Numbered from the stretch's first letter, positions 14,264 through 22,610 are shown. The stretch is DNA of 28,136 nt from Clostridiales bacterium UBA3953 (GCA_002385415.1 DGDL01000003.1:482-28617); one strand, 5' to 3'. Made by a program: numbers and translations. The notes: generated by a model from the sequence alone, not told the origin.

Positions 14264-15703
14264 ATGCCAAGCGATTTTGTACGCGAAAACCACACGCTGC
14301 TTTGCGATTATTACGAGCTGACGATGGGCAACGGCTACCTGCTCTCGGGTTTCGGCGACCGCACCGCATATTTCGACGTGTTTTTTCGCACCATTCCCAA
14401 CAACGGCGGATATGCGATTTTTGCCGGCCTCGAACAGGTAATCGAGTATATCGAAAATCTGCATTTCAGCGAAGAGGACATCGAATTTCTCCGCAGCAAG
14501 GGCGTTTTTGACGAGCGGTTCCTCGACTATCTGCGCAATTTCAAATTTACCGGCGATATATGGGCAATGCCGGAGGGCACGCCCATTTTCCCCGGTGAGC
14601 CGCTTATGATAGTGCGCGCGCCTGCAATCCAGGCGCAGTTTATAGAAACTTACGTTCTGCTCACGCTCAACCACCAGTCGCTTATCGCCACGAAAGCCAG
14701 CCGCATAGTGCAGGCGGCAGGCGGCAGGCCGGTCAGCGAGTTCGGCTCTCGCCGCGCACAGGGCGCCGACGCCGCGATACTCGGTGCACGAGCCGCATAT
14801 ATAGGCGGATGCACCAGCACAGCCTGCACCATAGCGGATTCGAGATTCGGAGTGCCGGCGACCGGAACCATGGCCCACTCGTGGGTGCAGATGTTCGACG
14901 ACGAGTTTACGGCATTCGATGTCTATTGCAAGCTTTATCCGGACAATCCGACATTGCTTGTCGACACATATAATGTGCTGTCGAGCGGCGTTCCGAACGC
15001 TATAAAAGCCTTTAAAAAGCACGGTATCACCAAATGCGCGGTGCGTTTGGACTCGGGCGACATAACCTATCTGTCACGCAAAACGCGCAAAATGCTCGAC
15101 GACGCGGGGCTGCACGAATGTAAAATAATCGCCTCCAACTCGCTTGACGAATATGTAATCCGCGACGTCCTCGCCCAGGGCGCGTGCATCGACGCTTTCG
15201 GCGTGGGCGAGCGGCTTATAACCTCAAAGTCGGATCCGGTGTTCGACGGCGTTTACAAACTTGTCGCAATCGAAGACGAAGCCGGCAATGTCATCCCCAA
15301 AATAAAGGTCAGCGAGAATCCCGCAAAGATTACAAACCCGCATTTTAAGAAGGTCTACAGGCTTATCGAAAACCATACCGGAAAGGCAATAGCCGACCTT
15401 ATATGCATCCACGACGAGGTAATCGATACCGCGTGGCCTCTGACGATTTTCGACCCCGACTACACATGGAAACGCAAGACGCTGACCGACTTTACAGCGG
15501 TCGAGCTGCTCAAGCCCATATTCAAGGACGGCAAATGCGTTTACAGCAAACCCTCGCTCGAGGAGATATGCAAATACCGCGAGGAGCAGCTTGAGCTGCA
15601 CTGGGACGAAGTCAAGCGGTTTGAAAACCCGCACAACTACTATGTCGATTTGTCGCAGAAACTGTGGGATCTCAAGCATGACATGTTGAGGAGCAACAGA
15701 TAA
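14264..15703 (+). CDS. pncB: nicotinate phosphoribosyltransferase
   Basis: A 479-residue enzyme that condenses nicotinate with PRPP, with ATP hydrolysis, to give nicotinate mononucleotide in the Preiss-Handler NAD salvage route. Family segments: LLCDYYELTMGNGYL (12-26), AYFDVFFRTIPNNGGYAIFA, LNHQSLIATKASRI, SEFGSRRAQGADAAILGARA, GTMAHSWVQMF with the autophosphorylation-type His, LLVDTYNVLSSGVPNAIKA and VRLDSGDITYLSR. Length fits the Gram-positive form. AGGAAG lies about 8 nt before the ATG. No other NAD-salvage gene is in the window. A perfect palindrome starts 2 bp after the stop codon and a terminator-like hairpin lies 80 bp beyond. Confidence 0.97.
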   Translation: MPSDFVRENHTLLCDYYELTMGNGYLLSGFGDRTAYFDVFFRTIPNNGGYAIFAGLEQVIEYIENLHFSEEDIEFLRSKGVFDERFLDYLRNFKFTGDIWAMPEGTPIFPGEPLMIVRAPAIQAQFIETYVLLTLNHQSLIATKASRIVQAAGGRPVSEFGSRRAQGADAAILGARAAYIGGCTSTACTIADSRFGVPATGTMAHSWVQMFDDEFTAFDVYCKLYPDNPTLLVDTYNVLSSGVPNAIKAFKKHGITKCAVRLDSGDITYLSRKTRKMLDDAGLHECKIIASNSLDEYVIRDVLAQGACIDAFGVGERLITSKSDPVFDGVYKLVAIEDEAGNVIPKIKVSENPAKITNPHFKKVYRLIENHTGKAIADLICIHDEVIDTAWPLTIFDPDYTWKRKTLTDFTAVELLKPIFKDGKCVYSKPSLEEICKYREEQLELHWDEVKRFENPHNYYVDLSQKLWDLKHDMLRSNR

Positions 15704-15704
15704 G

Positions 15705-15718
15705 GTGCCGGCCGGCAC
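15705..15718. repeat. perfect 14-bp palindrome after pncB
   Basis: GTGCCGGCCGGCAC is fully self-complementary and starts 2 bp beyond the pncB stop. It could be a protein-binding site or a short RNA fold; with no loop it is poor as a hairpin. Function unknown. Confidence 0.6.
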
Positions 15719-15784
15719 GGTAAGCTATTGCAGCATGAGAGCAAAACGTCCGCTGTAAAGCACAGACGAAAGACGTAATCTTTG

Positions 15785-15829
15785 CCCCACAGCGCTCAAG
15801 AGTATTTGCGGGGCTGTGGGGAAGTTTTC
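15785..15829 (+). terminator. probable intrinsic terminator after pncB
   Basis: CCCCACAGC (15785-15793) pairs perfectly with GCTGTGGGG (15813-15821) over a 19-nt loop, followed by AAGTTTTC. The T run is short, so efficiency is uncertain. Confidence 0.6.
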
Positions 15830-15860
15830 TAAAGAATCTATCCACAAATAAACATTCTGC

Positions 15861-15882
15861 CGGAGGGGAGCTATCCCCTCCG
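15861..15882 (+). promoter_or_regulatory. GC-rich hairpin in the hisS upstream region
   Basis: CGGAGGGGA (15861-15869) pairs perfectly with TCCCCTCCG (15874-15882) around a GCTA loop, 50 bp upstream of the hisS start. It has no T run, so it is not a simple terminator, and no T-box consensus accompanies it. Regulatory role is a guess. Confidence 0.45.
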
Positions 15883-15931
15883 CACGCAATCCCTGATTTC
15901 CAATAAATTTCACGCAAACAGGAGTAAAGCA

Positions 15932-17188
15932 ATGATACAAAAGCCGCGCGGCACCATCGATATAATGCCTGAAGAGATGCCGTACTGGTACAAAATTGAA
16001 CAGACCGCGCGAAAGGTCTCCGCGCTGTACGGATTTTCGGAGATCAGAATCCCGACTTTTGAAAACACCGAGCTGTTCGCGCGCGGTGTAGGCGATACCA
16101 CCGACATTGTCCAAAAAGAGATGTATACATTCACCGACCGCGAGGGAAGGTCGCTGACACTGCGCCCCGAGGGCACCGCCGGCGTCGCACGTGCCGTTAT
16201 CGAAAACGGCCGCTGCTCCGATGCCATGCCGCTCAAGCTCTTTTACATCATCAACTGTTTCAGATACGAAAAACCGCAGGCCGGCCGAAGCCGCGAATTC
16301 TACCAATACGGCGCCGAGCTGTTCGGCTCCGACTCGCCGGCCGCCGACGCCACGATTATAGCGCTCGCCAAAGCTGTTATAGAGGGAATCGGCATAACAG
16401 GCACCGAGCTGCACATCAACTCCATCGGCTGCCCCGACTGCCGGCCCGAATATCACAGCAAACTGCGCGAGTTCTTTACCTCAAACGAGGCTGCGCTTTG
16501 CCCCACCTGCCGCGAGCGGCTCAAAACCAACCCGTTGCGCATCCTCGACTGCAAAAATGAGGACTGCCAAAAGCTCACCGAAGGCGCGCCCAAGGTGATT
16601 GACTGCCTCTGCGCGCCCTGCGCAGAGCATTTCGAGTCCCTCAAATCCTACCTTGCCGCCTCGGGCATCGATTATATCGTCAACCCCACCATAGTGCGCG
16701 GCCTCGACTACTACACGCGCACTGTGTTCGAGTTTATATCCGATAAAATCGGCGCACAAAGCACAGTCTGCGGCGGCGGCCGCTACGACGGGCTCATAAA
16801 ACAGCTCGGTGGGCCCGCACTGCCCGGCATAGGCTTTGCGATGGGTATGACAAGGCTGATACTCGCCATGAAAGCCTGCGGGGTAGAGCTGCCCGGCAGC
16901 TCAAAACCCCGGCTTTACATCGCGCCCATGGGGGAGGCGGCGCAAAGGGAGGCGCTTTGCCTCACCACAAAGCTCCGCGAGGCAGGTATCCACGCCGAGT
17001 GCGACATCGTCGGCCGCTCGCTGAAATCGCAGATGAAATATGCCGACAAAATAGGCGCAAAATATACGCTCATTGTCGGCGAGGCGGAGCTGGAATCCGG
17101 GACCGCCATCCTCAAAAACATGGAAACCGGCGAGCAATCGGAGACTGGTGTTCGGGACATTGACGCACTGCGCCGCCTGCTTGTGTAA
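15932..17188 (+). CDS. hisS: histidyl-tRNA synthetase
   Basis: A 418-residue class IIa synthetase for tRNA-His. The N-terminus (MIQKPRGTIDIMPEEMPYWY) is the family opening. Motif 1 lies in IRIPTFENTELFARGVG. TLRPEGTAGVARA and FRYEKPQAGRSREFYQYGAE are the motif 2 region. RGLDYYTRTVFEFI is HisA motif 1 and CGGGRYDGLIKQLGG is HisA motif 2. The insertion contains four Cys pairs (CPDC, CPTC, CKNEDC, CLCAPC, residues about 170-230), suggesting a metal site as in several Clostridial HisRS. The C-terminal anticodon domain follows. AGGAGT lies 7 nt before the ATG. It is paired with aspS downstream, a usual Firmicutes arrangement. No T-box is visible. Confidence 0.97.
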   Translation: MIQKPRGTIDIMPEEMPYWYKIEQTARKVSALYGFSEIRIPTFENTELFARGVGDTTDIVQKEMYTFTDREGRSLTLRPEGTAGVARAVIENGRCSDAMPLKLFYIINCFRYEKPQAGRSREFYQYGAELFGSDSPAADATIIALAKAVIEGIGITGTELHINSIGCPDCRPEYHSKLREFFTSNEAALCPTCRERLKTNPLRILDCKNEDCQKLTEGAPKVIDCLCAPCAEHFESLKSYLAASGIDYIVNPTIVRGLDYYTRTVFEFISDKIGAQSTVCGGGRYDGLIKQLGGPALPGIGFAMGMTRLILAMKACGVELPGSSKPRLYIAPMGEAAQREALCLTTKLREAGIHAECDIVGRSLKSQMKYADKIGAKYTLIVGEAELESGTAILKNMETGEQSETGVRDIDALRRLLV

Positions 17189-17314
17189 AAGCGGGCAGCG
17201 CCCGGCGCACTATAAATAGGGTGCGGTTTTCATGGCGGCGGGAAGACGCCCCCGCATGATATTATAGCGCATTGACCCGAAACACAAAAAAATTACGGAA
17301 AGTGATTGAGATAT

Positions 17315-19099
17315 ATGTCTGACCTGCTCACCGAAAAAGACAAACGCACAAAATATTGCGGAGAGTTCCGCGAAAGCGACGCCGGCAAGTGTGTCTGTGT
17401 CATGGGATGGGTACAACGCCAGCGCGACCTCGGCAGCCTGATATTCATTGACCTGCGCGACCGCACCGGTATCGTGCAACTCGCATTCGACGAAACAGTC
17501 GACAAAGAGATTTTCGACCTTGCATTCGGCATCCGCGCCGAGTATGTGCTCTGCGCGCACGGCACCGTCCGTATCCGCTCATCGATAAACCCCAACATAC
17601 CAACGGGTAAAGTTGAAATACTTGTCGACGAATTGAAGATTCTTTCGACCGCGCATACCCCTCCGTTCGAAGTTGTCGAAAACAGTCCGGTAAAACCGGA
17701 GCTGCGGCTTAAATACCGCTATCTCGACCTGCGTCGCCCAGACCTTCAGCGCAACATAATCGCGCGTTCAGAGATAACCTCGATAGCGCGCGAGTATTTC
17801 AAGGCGCAGGGCTTTGTCGACATAGAAACCCCCTGCCTGATAAAACCCACGCCCGAAGGCGCGCGCGACTATCTTGTCCCCAGCCGTGTGCATCCCGGCA
17901 AGTTCTATGCCTTGCCGCAGTCGCCACAGCTTTACAAGCAGCTTCTCATGCTGTCGGGCTTTGACCGCTATTTCCAAATCGCGCGCTGCTTCCGCGACGA
18001 GGATTTGCGTGCCGACCGGCAGCCGGAGTTTACGCAAATCGACCTTGAGATGTCGTTTGTTACGCAGGACGACGTTATAGAGGTCGTCGAAGGCTTTTTG
18101 GCCGAGCTGTTTTACAAGTTCAAAGGCATCCAGCTGTCGCTGCCGCTGCCCCGTATGACCTATGCGGAGGCGATGGAGCGATTCGGCTCGGACAAACCCG
18201 ACCTGCGGTTCGGCATGGAGCTGTGCAATATTTCGGACATCGCAGCCGGCTGCGGATTCAGAGTGTTCGCGCAGGCTGTCCAGAGCGGCGGCTCGGTTCG
18301 CGGCATAGTCGCAAAAGGCGCGGCGGCTTCGCTTTCGCGCAAGGACATTGACGCGCTTACCGAGTTTGTCAAGCTCTATAAAGCTAAAGGGCTTGCATGG
18401 TATAAAAACAGCGGCGGCGAGATTTCCTCGTCATACGCAAAGTTCCTCACCGAAGAGGAAAACACGGCAATTGTCGAGAAAATGGGCATCGAGGACGGCG
18501 ACGTTGCGTTCATAGTCGCCGACAGCGACATGGTGGTGTTCGAATCGCTCGGCGCGCTGCGCTGCGAGCTTGCAAAGCGGCTGGGACTGATAGAACGCGG
18601 CGAGTACAAGCTGTTGTGGGTCACCGACTTCCCGCTGCTCGAGTACAGCGAGGAGGACGGCCGCTACTATGCAAAGCACCATCCCTTTACAATGCCTAAA
18701 CCCGAGGATTTGCCGCTGCTTGAAACCGACCCTGGAAAGGTTCGCTCGGTCGCATATGACATAGTCGTAAACGGCTCGGAGATTGGCGGCGGCTCAATCC
18801 GCATCCATTCACATGAAATACAAAACAGGATGTTCCGCGCGCTCGGACTTTCGGAGGAAGAGGCGGAGGAAAAATTCGGATTTTTGCTTGAGGCGTTCAA
18901 GTACGGCACGCCGCCGCACGGCGGGCTGGCGTTCGGGCTTGACAGGCTGGTTGCGACCATGCTTGAGCTCGACGACATACGTGATGTAATAGCCTTCCCG
19001 AAGGTGCAAAACGCCTCCGAGCTGATGACCGGCTGCCCGTCCCCCACCGATGACCAGGCTCTCGCCGAGCTTGGCATCACCGTCGTCGACGAGGAGTAA
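17315..19099 (+). CDS. aspS: aspartyl-tRNA synthetase, bacterial type
   Basis: A 594-residue class IIb synthetase. I chose ATG 17315; an in-frame TTG at 17306 would add three residues, and neither has a strong Shine-Dalgarno (weak GGAAAG at 17297-17302). The N-terminal OB-fold anticodon domain (GWVQRQRDLGSLIFIDLRDR) precedes the catalytic core: FVDIETPCLIKPTPEGARDY, RCFRDEDLRADRQPEFTQID (motif 2), a GAD insertion domain (about 290-415), then GGSIRIHSHEIQ and GLAFGLDRLVATML (motif 3). The GAD domain marks the bacterial form. Whether it also mischarges tRNA-Asn cannot be judged here. It lies 126 bp after hisS and ends at a strong terminator. Confidence 0.97.
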   Translation: MSDLLTEKDKRTKYCGEFRESDAGKCVCVMGWVQRQRDLGSLIFIDLRDRTGIVQLAFDETVDKEIFDLAFGIRAEYVLCAHGTVRIRSSINPNIPTGKVEILVDELKILSTAHTPPFEVVENSPVKPELRLKYRYLDLRRPDLQRNIIARSEITSIAREYFKAQGFVDIETPCLIKPTPEGARDYLVPSRVHPGKFYALPQSPQLYKQLLMLSGFDRYFQIARCFRDEDLRADRQPEFTQIDLEMSFVTQDDVIEVVEGFLAELFYKFKGIQLSLPLPRMTYAEAMERFGSDKPDLRFGMELCNISDIAAGCGFRVFAQAVQSGGSVRGIVAKGAAASLSRKDIDALTEFVKLYKAKGLAWYKNSGGEISSSYAKFLTEEENTAIVEKMGIEDGDVAFIVADSDMVVFESLGALRCELAKRLGLIERGEYKLLWVTDFPLLEYSEEDGRYYAKHHPFTMPKPEDLPLLETDPGKVRSVAYDIVVNGSEIGGGSIRIHSHEIQNRMFRALGLSEEEAEEKFGFLLEAFKYGTPPHGGLAFGLDRLVATMLELDDIRDVIAFPKVQNASELMTGCPSPTDDQALAELGITVVDEE

Positions 19100-19110
19100 T
19101 ATCAAAAAAT

Positions 19111-19158
19111 AAAAGCTGCAGCCTGCAAGCAACCGGCTTTGCAGGGCTGTAGCTTTTT
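19111..19158. terminator. strong bidirectional terminator between aspS and the P-loop gene
   Basis: AAAAGCTGCAGCCTGCAAGC (19111-19130) pairs with the sequence at 19135-19157 (GGCTTTGCAGG then GCTGTAGCTTTTT), with one G-T wobble and two single-base bulges. A T run closes it on the plus strand and an A run precedes it, so it may serve both converging genes. Confidence 0.9.
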
Positions 19159-19179
19159 GTTTGCCGGCGAAAAAGTACT

Positions 19180-19683
19180 CTACAAAGAGGCGATTTTTTC
19201 GGCTACCTCTTCGGGCGAAAGGTTCGAGGTGTCAATTTTAGTTGTGTCAAGCGAGTTGTAAAGCGGAAGCCGCTCCATGCCTCTTGCGAGTATATCGTGC
19301 GCGCGAAGGCCGGACTCGATGTCGACGCGCAACCGCCGCTCGAGTGCCTCTGGCGTGCAGACAAGTGAGATGGCGAGAACATTGCAAGAAGATGTGTCAA
19401 GCCGCGAGAGTATATAATCTATAATGCTTTGCTGGTGCATGACCCAGCAGAAAACAATGTTTTTATAGGCGCTGCAGCGGATGAAATTGTTTAACAGATA
19501 GCAGATGTTGTCCAGAACCATCCGTTTTGTTTCCTCGGTCACAACAAACGGGTGCGAGTCCCAGCACCAGTCACCGTCGAGAAACACCGAGTTTGAAAGT
19601 TTAGTTTTAAGTATTTGACAGGCGGTCGTTTTACCGACGCCCATTGTACCGCCGATAAGATACAGCTTTTTCTTTTCGCTCAT
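19180..19683 (-). CDS. P-loop nucleotide kinase-like / AAA family ATPase
   Basis: A 167-residue protein when started at ATG 19683 (MSEKKKLYLIGGTMGVGKTT). Two other in-frame starts exist (ATG 19698, GTG 19704); I prefer the shortest because the P-loop strand then begins at residue 7 as in homologues, with CGGAA just upstream. Walker A is GGTMGVGKTT (11-20). FLDGDWCWDSHPF resembles the acceptor-binding region of small-molecule kinases, and the C-terminal TPEALERRLRVDIESG resembles the LID/Arg region. The family is found across Firmicutes without an assigned substrate. It is convergent with aspS and lies just downstream of tRNA-Arg on the same strand. Confidence 0.8.
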   Translation of the reverse strand: MSEKKKLYLIGGTMGVGKTTACQILKTKLSNSVFLDGDWCWDSHPFVVTEETKRMVLDNICYLLNNFIRCSAYKNIVFCWVMHQQSIIDYILSRLDTSSCNVLAISLVCTPEALERRLRVDIESGLRAHDILARGMERLPLYNSLDTTKIDTSNLSPEEVAEKIASL

Positions 19684-19759
19684 TTTTCCGAAAACCATTG
19701 TCACACGGGTTTTTGCCTTTAAATTATATCATAACTGCCGCCGAAATGATACAAAGTAA

Positions 19760-19794
19760 ACAGCCGAAACCGCGTTTTTTGCGATTTCGGCTGT
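19760..19794 (-). terminator. terminator downstream of tRNA-Arg
   Basis: On the minus strand ACAGCCGAAATCGC pairs with GCGGTTTCGGCTGT (14 bp, one wobble) over an A-rich loop. It is followed by TTACTTTG. It lies 8 nt past the encoded CCA of the tRNA. The opposite orientation is also possible. Confidence 0.78.
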
Positions 19795-19801
19795 CTTTAT
19801 A

Positions 19802-19878
19802 TGGCCCGCCCGACAGGACTCGAACCTGTGACCATCGGAATCGGAATCCGGTACTCTATCCAGCTGAGCTACGGGCGG
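19802..19878 (-). tRNA. tRNA-Arg(CCG), CCA encoded
   Basis: The reverse complement folds as a cloverleaf. Acceptor: CCGCCCG/CGGGCGG, 7 perfect pairs. D-arm: GCTC/GAGT. Anticodon stem: CCGGA/TCCGA, with a C-A mismatch at 27-43. Loop: TTCCGAT with anticodon CCG (plus 19842-19844), reading Arg codon CGG. Five-base variable loop. T-arm: ACAGG-TTCGAGT-CCTGT. G73 is followed by encoded CCA (plus 19802-19804). It is a single tRNA with its own promoter and terminator. Position 1 is C rather than the usual G. The anticodon arm contains the tandem GATTCCGATTCCG, so the strand can slip by six bases. Confidence 0.95.
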
Positions 19879-19906
19879 AAATTGTCCCGAAGGGAGCACG
19901 TCCTTT

Positions 19907-19935
19907 ATTATACCACAACACGGCCAGATTGTAAA
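19907..19935 (-). promoter_or_regulatory. promoter for tRNA-Arg
   Basis: On the minus strand TTTACA (plus 19930-19935), a 17-bp spacer and TATAAT (plus 19907-19912), with TGG just before the -10 (extended -10). Initiation near 19900 gives a 5' leader of about 22 nt ahead of the mature tRNA. Confidence 0.9.
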
Positions 19936-20085
19936 CACCTTTATATGAATTTGTGGCCGAAAAACGATCCCTTCGAGAGCCTGCCGCGAATGTTCCGCCG
20001 CCGAACATGGAAAATGACGGTGCAATTTAGTCGATTTGTCATGCCGCGTCGGCAGCCGAGAGGCGCTGGCGCGATTTTTTCGCCG

Positions 20086-21144
20086 TCAGCACAAAAACAT
20101 CGCGTCGCCGAACGAGAAAAACCGATAGCGTTCTTTTATTGCTTCGGCATAGGCGTGCAATATAATCTCGCGCGACGCGAAGGCCGAGACCAGCATCAGC
20201 AGCGTGCTTTCCGGCAGGTGAAAATTCGTAATCAGCGCGTCGGTCGCCTTGAATTTGTAGCCCGGATAAATGAAAATATCGGTGTCGCCCGACATCGGCC
20301 GGACAATGCCGCGCTCGTCGGCTGCCGATTCGAGCACACGGCAGGAGGTCGTGCCCACGGCGATAATCCGCCCGGCGCGGTTGTTGATGGCATCGGCGGC
20401 CGCCTGCGACACCGAAAAATACTCGGAGTGCATGACATGGTCGGCCACCCGCTCCTCTTTGACCGGACGGAAGGTGCCAAGCCCGACATGCAGCATCACC
20501 GGCACGATGACAACGCCCATCGCGCGGATTTTTTCGAGCAGCTCGACGGTGAAGTGCAGCCCGGCGGTCGGCGCCGCAGCCGAGCCGCGCTCGCGTGCAT
20601 AGACAGTCTGGTAGCGCCCGCGGTCCTCCAGCTTTTTGGTGATATAGGGCGGCAGAGGCATCTGCCCGATTTCGTCGAGCACCGCGTAAATGTTATTTCC
20701 CTCATAGCGAAATTCCAGCAGGCGCACGCCGTCCTCGCCGATGCCGATGACCTCGGCCGAAAGCAGCGGCCTGCCGTCGGGTGCGGTGCCATAGTCAATG
20801 ATATTGCCGACGGTCGCACGGCGGCCCGGCCTGACAAGCACCTCCCAAACGTCGCCTGCAGTGCGGCGCAGGAGCACGGTTTCAATCTGCGCGCCGGTGC
20901 CGCGCCTTGTGCCCATCAGCCTTGCGGGGATAACGCGGCTGTCGTTTATAACAAGCACGTCGCCCGGGTTAAGATAGTCGGTTATATCGCGGAAAATGCG
21001 GTGTTCGATTGTGCCGGTGTTGCGGTTCAAAACCATAAGCCGCGAGCTGTCCCGCGGTGTGGTGGGCGTCTGCGCGATAAGCTCCTCGGGCAAATCAAAG
21101 TAAAAGTCGCTTTTTTTAAGGTCGGTTAGTATTTTTTTCTGCAT
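20086..21144 (-). CDS. queA: S-adenosylmethionine:tRNA ribosyltransferase-isomerase
   Basis: A 352-residue enzyme that transfers and rearranges the ribosyl group of SAM onto 7-aminomethyl-7-deazaguanine in tRNA, making epoxyqueuosine at wobble position 34 of GUN tRNAs (Asp, Asn, His, Tyr). Family segments: SDFYFDLPEELIAQTP, RDSSRLMVLNR, GDVLVINDSRVIPARLMGTR, ERGSAAAPTAGLHFT, HVGLGTFRPVKEE, HSEYFSVS, GTTSCRVLESAA, TDIFIYPGYKFKATDALITNFHLPEST (split here only by reading) and SFGDAMFLC at the end. Length is standard. There is no obvious Shine-Dalgarno before ATG 21144, and a TATAAT-like box (plus 21160-21165) would leave a very short leader. hisS and aspS, whose tRNAs are QueA-pathway substrates, lie nearby; no other queuosine gene is present. 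Confidence 0.97.
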   Translation of the reverse strand: MQKKILTDLKKSDFYFDLPEELIAQTPTTPRDSSRLMVLNRNTGTIEHRIFRDITDYLNPGDVLVINDSRVIPARLMGTRRGTGAQIETVLLRRTAGDVWEVLVRPGRRATVGNIIDYGTAPDGRPLLSAEVIGIGEDGVRLLEFRYEGNNIYAVLDEIGQMPLPPYITKKLEDRGRYQTVYARERGSAAAPTAGLHFTVELLEKIRAMGVVIVPVMLHVGLGTFRPVKEERVADHVMHSEYFSVSQAAADAINNRAGRIIAVGTTSCRVLESAADERGIVRPMSGDTDIFIYPGYKFKATDALITNFHLPESTLLMLVSAFASREIILHAYAEAIKERYRFFSFGDAMFLC

Positions 21145-21175
21145 TTGACATTAACCAAAATTATAAATTGATTAA

Positions 21176-21191
21176 GGCGGCAACCGCCGCC
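21176..21191 (-). terminator. GC hairpin after the GH99/WbsX gene, weak terminator
   Basis: GGCGGC (21176-21181) and GCCGCC (21186-21191) form a perfect 6-bp stem with a 4-nt loop in the 54 bp between the two minus-strand genes. On the minus strand only TTAATC follows, so termination is doubtful and read-through into queA is possible. Confidence 0.4.
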
Positions 21192-21198
21192 GTCAAAA

Positions 21199-22317
21199 TT
21201 ATGTATGCGAGCCGAAAACGCGTCTGACCGCCTCGAGATAGCCGTAGCCATACAGGTCGTCGGGCTGCAGATAGCTAGTCTCGGTCCACTCGTTCCAGCT
21301 GTTTATGGTGACAAGCGGCACAGGCAGGGAGGGGTGGGTGTCCACATACTCTTTTGCCATGCGCAAGCCTTCCTCAAACGCCTCGGGCGTGTTGCCGCGC
21401 ACAATGCCCGGCCGAAACGAGGTAAAGCGCGGGTTGTTGTCCCAGCCGACAGAGATGTGGGGAAAGTAAGGCGTGCCCTCATAGTCGCGGTCGATGCGCT
21501 CCCACTCGCGACGGACATCCGCAAGAATTTCGCGATAGTCGCGGTCGATGTTCACAAAGTGCACGAACTGGTAGTGGCTGATGCTGTCGAATCCGAGCAG
21601 CTTGACAGCGTCGCGTGTGCTGCCTTGTGCATTCGTGTCCACACCGCTGAGATTTACCGCATGCTCGCTCCAGGCAGTCAGCTGCAGATGCAGTCCGGCA
21701 TATCCGGCCCGCGCGGTCATATCGCGGAAGTTGTCCAGCGCGCGGCGGGTCTCATCGACCCCGCCCAGCCCGCGCACGAGGTTGTGAAGGTCGTATATCA
21801 TGAATACCGGGCAGCCGTCAATCTTGTAGTAATTGGGCTGCGAAAAGAACTTCTCGATGAGCCGGCGGCAAATGACGTCAAAGTTGCGGCGGTCGACCGC
21901 CCCGTCCCAAATTACAGTCGATTGGTCGTCGGAGTTGCGGATATCCCAGGTGTAGTTTACCGAGTGGTTTGCCCACATGAGATAAAACTTCATTCGGGAG
22001 TTGTTTTTCGCTTTGAGAAATCCGTCGCAAAGGCAGTTTTCAAGGAAAGGTCGGCCATCGTACCAGTACCAGTCGTAGATAAAAGTGTTTACGCCATGGT
22101 CGGCTGCTGCCGAAATCTGCATCTCCATTACATACGGGTCGGCCTCGTTTACATAACCCCAGACGGGCTTTCGCGGCCAGTTATGGTCGGGGAACTTTTT
22201 CGTCGCGTTTTTGACCGACTGCCATTCGCCTATCCCCTCGGGCCAGAAAATGCGCGTCCGTGGCTCGTCGCCGGTATATGCGGGCCAGATGTAGGCGGCA
22301 ACATCGTATTTTTTCAT
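21199..22317 (-). CDS. GH99/WbsX-like glycan-active protein
   Basis: A 372-residue protein without a signal peptide or membrane span. It opens VAAYIWPAYTGDEPRTRIFW and continues with PVWGYVNEADPYVMEMQISA, GVNTFIYDWYWYDGRPFLE, MKFYLMWANHSVNYTWD, GCPVFMIYDLHNLVRGLGG and, near the end, INSWNEWTETSYLQPDDLYG. This is the WbsX/GH99-like (beta/alpha)8 pattern (PF14307). Family members are tied to polysaccharide synthesis or endo-mannosidase-type cleavage; the activity of this cytosolic stand-alone form is not known. The start is supported by GGAGAGG about 8 nt upstream. No transporter or other carbohydrate gene adjoins it, so there is no PUL-like context. It may be co-transcribed with queA. Confidence 0.87.
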   Translation of the reverse strand: MKKYDVAAYIWPAYTGDEPRTRIFWPEGIGEWQSVKNATKKFPDHNWPRKPVWGYVNEADPYVMEMQISAAADHGVNTFIYDWYWYDGRPFLENCLCDGFLKAKNNSRMKFYLMWANHSVNYTWDIRNSDDQSTVIWDGAVDRRNFDVICRRLIEKFFSQPNYYKIDGCPVFMIYDLHNLVRGLGGVDETRRALDNFRDMTARAGYAGLHLQLTAWSEHAVNLSGVDTNAQGSTRDAVKLLGFDSISHYQFVHFVNIDRDYREILADVRREWERIDRDYEGTPYFPHISVGWDNNPRFTSFRPGIVRGNTPEAFEEGLRMAKEYVDTHPSLPVPLVTINSWNEWTETSYLQPDDLYGYGYLEAVRRVFGSHT

Positions 22318-22568
22318 GAGTATTGCCTCTCCAGTTGATATATTTTTGTCTTGCCGTAAGCGGGTATTACGGCGCTTTTGAGCTTGCCGGTTGATTTGCG
22401 GACGTGTATGCCTTTATGTTTCGGCGCCCGCGCCAGTTGCGCGAAAACGCCCGGATGCATCTCATGCGACTAATTGCGGTTGAGAGGGCCATAGAAACAT
22501 AGTTTCCCGTTATGTTCCCAAAATCACCGCGCGTGGATGTAAAAATATAAGAAACTTTCACGCCGCGC
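22318..22568. other. intergenic region, no gene seen
   Basis: About 250 bp between the divergent GH99/WbsX gene and the dapA promoter. A minus-strand 80-codon frame overlaps it but also covers the dapA promoter and has no ribosome site, so I do not call it. I see no convincing RNA fold. Confidence 0.5.
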
Positions 22569-22597
22569 TTGACAAAACGGGACAGATATGGTATGCT
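22569..22597 (+). promoter_or_regulatory. promoter of the lysine riboswitch-dapA-dapB transcript
   Basis: TTGACA (22569-22574), a 17-bp spacer and TATGCT (22592-22597), preceded by TGG (extended -10). Initiation near 22604 falls directly in front of the riboswitch aptamer. Confidence 0.9.
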
Positions 22598-22610
22598 GAT
22601 GGATAACAAA

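Noticed and set aside
15822..15931. T-box leader for hisS
   Set aside because: No AGGGTGGNACCGCG-type antiterminator motif and too little room after the pncB terminator.
19801..21129. 442-codon plus-strand frame across the tRNA and queA
   Set aside because: It is antisense to tRNA-Arg and queA; its first residues (MARPTGLEPVTIGIG) are the classic false translation of a tRNA.
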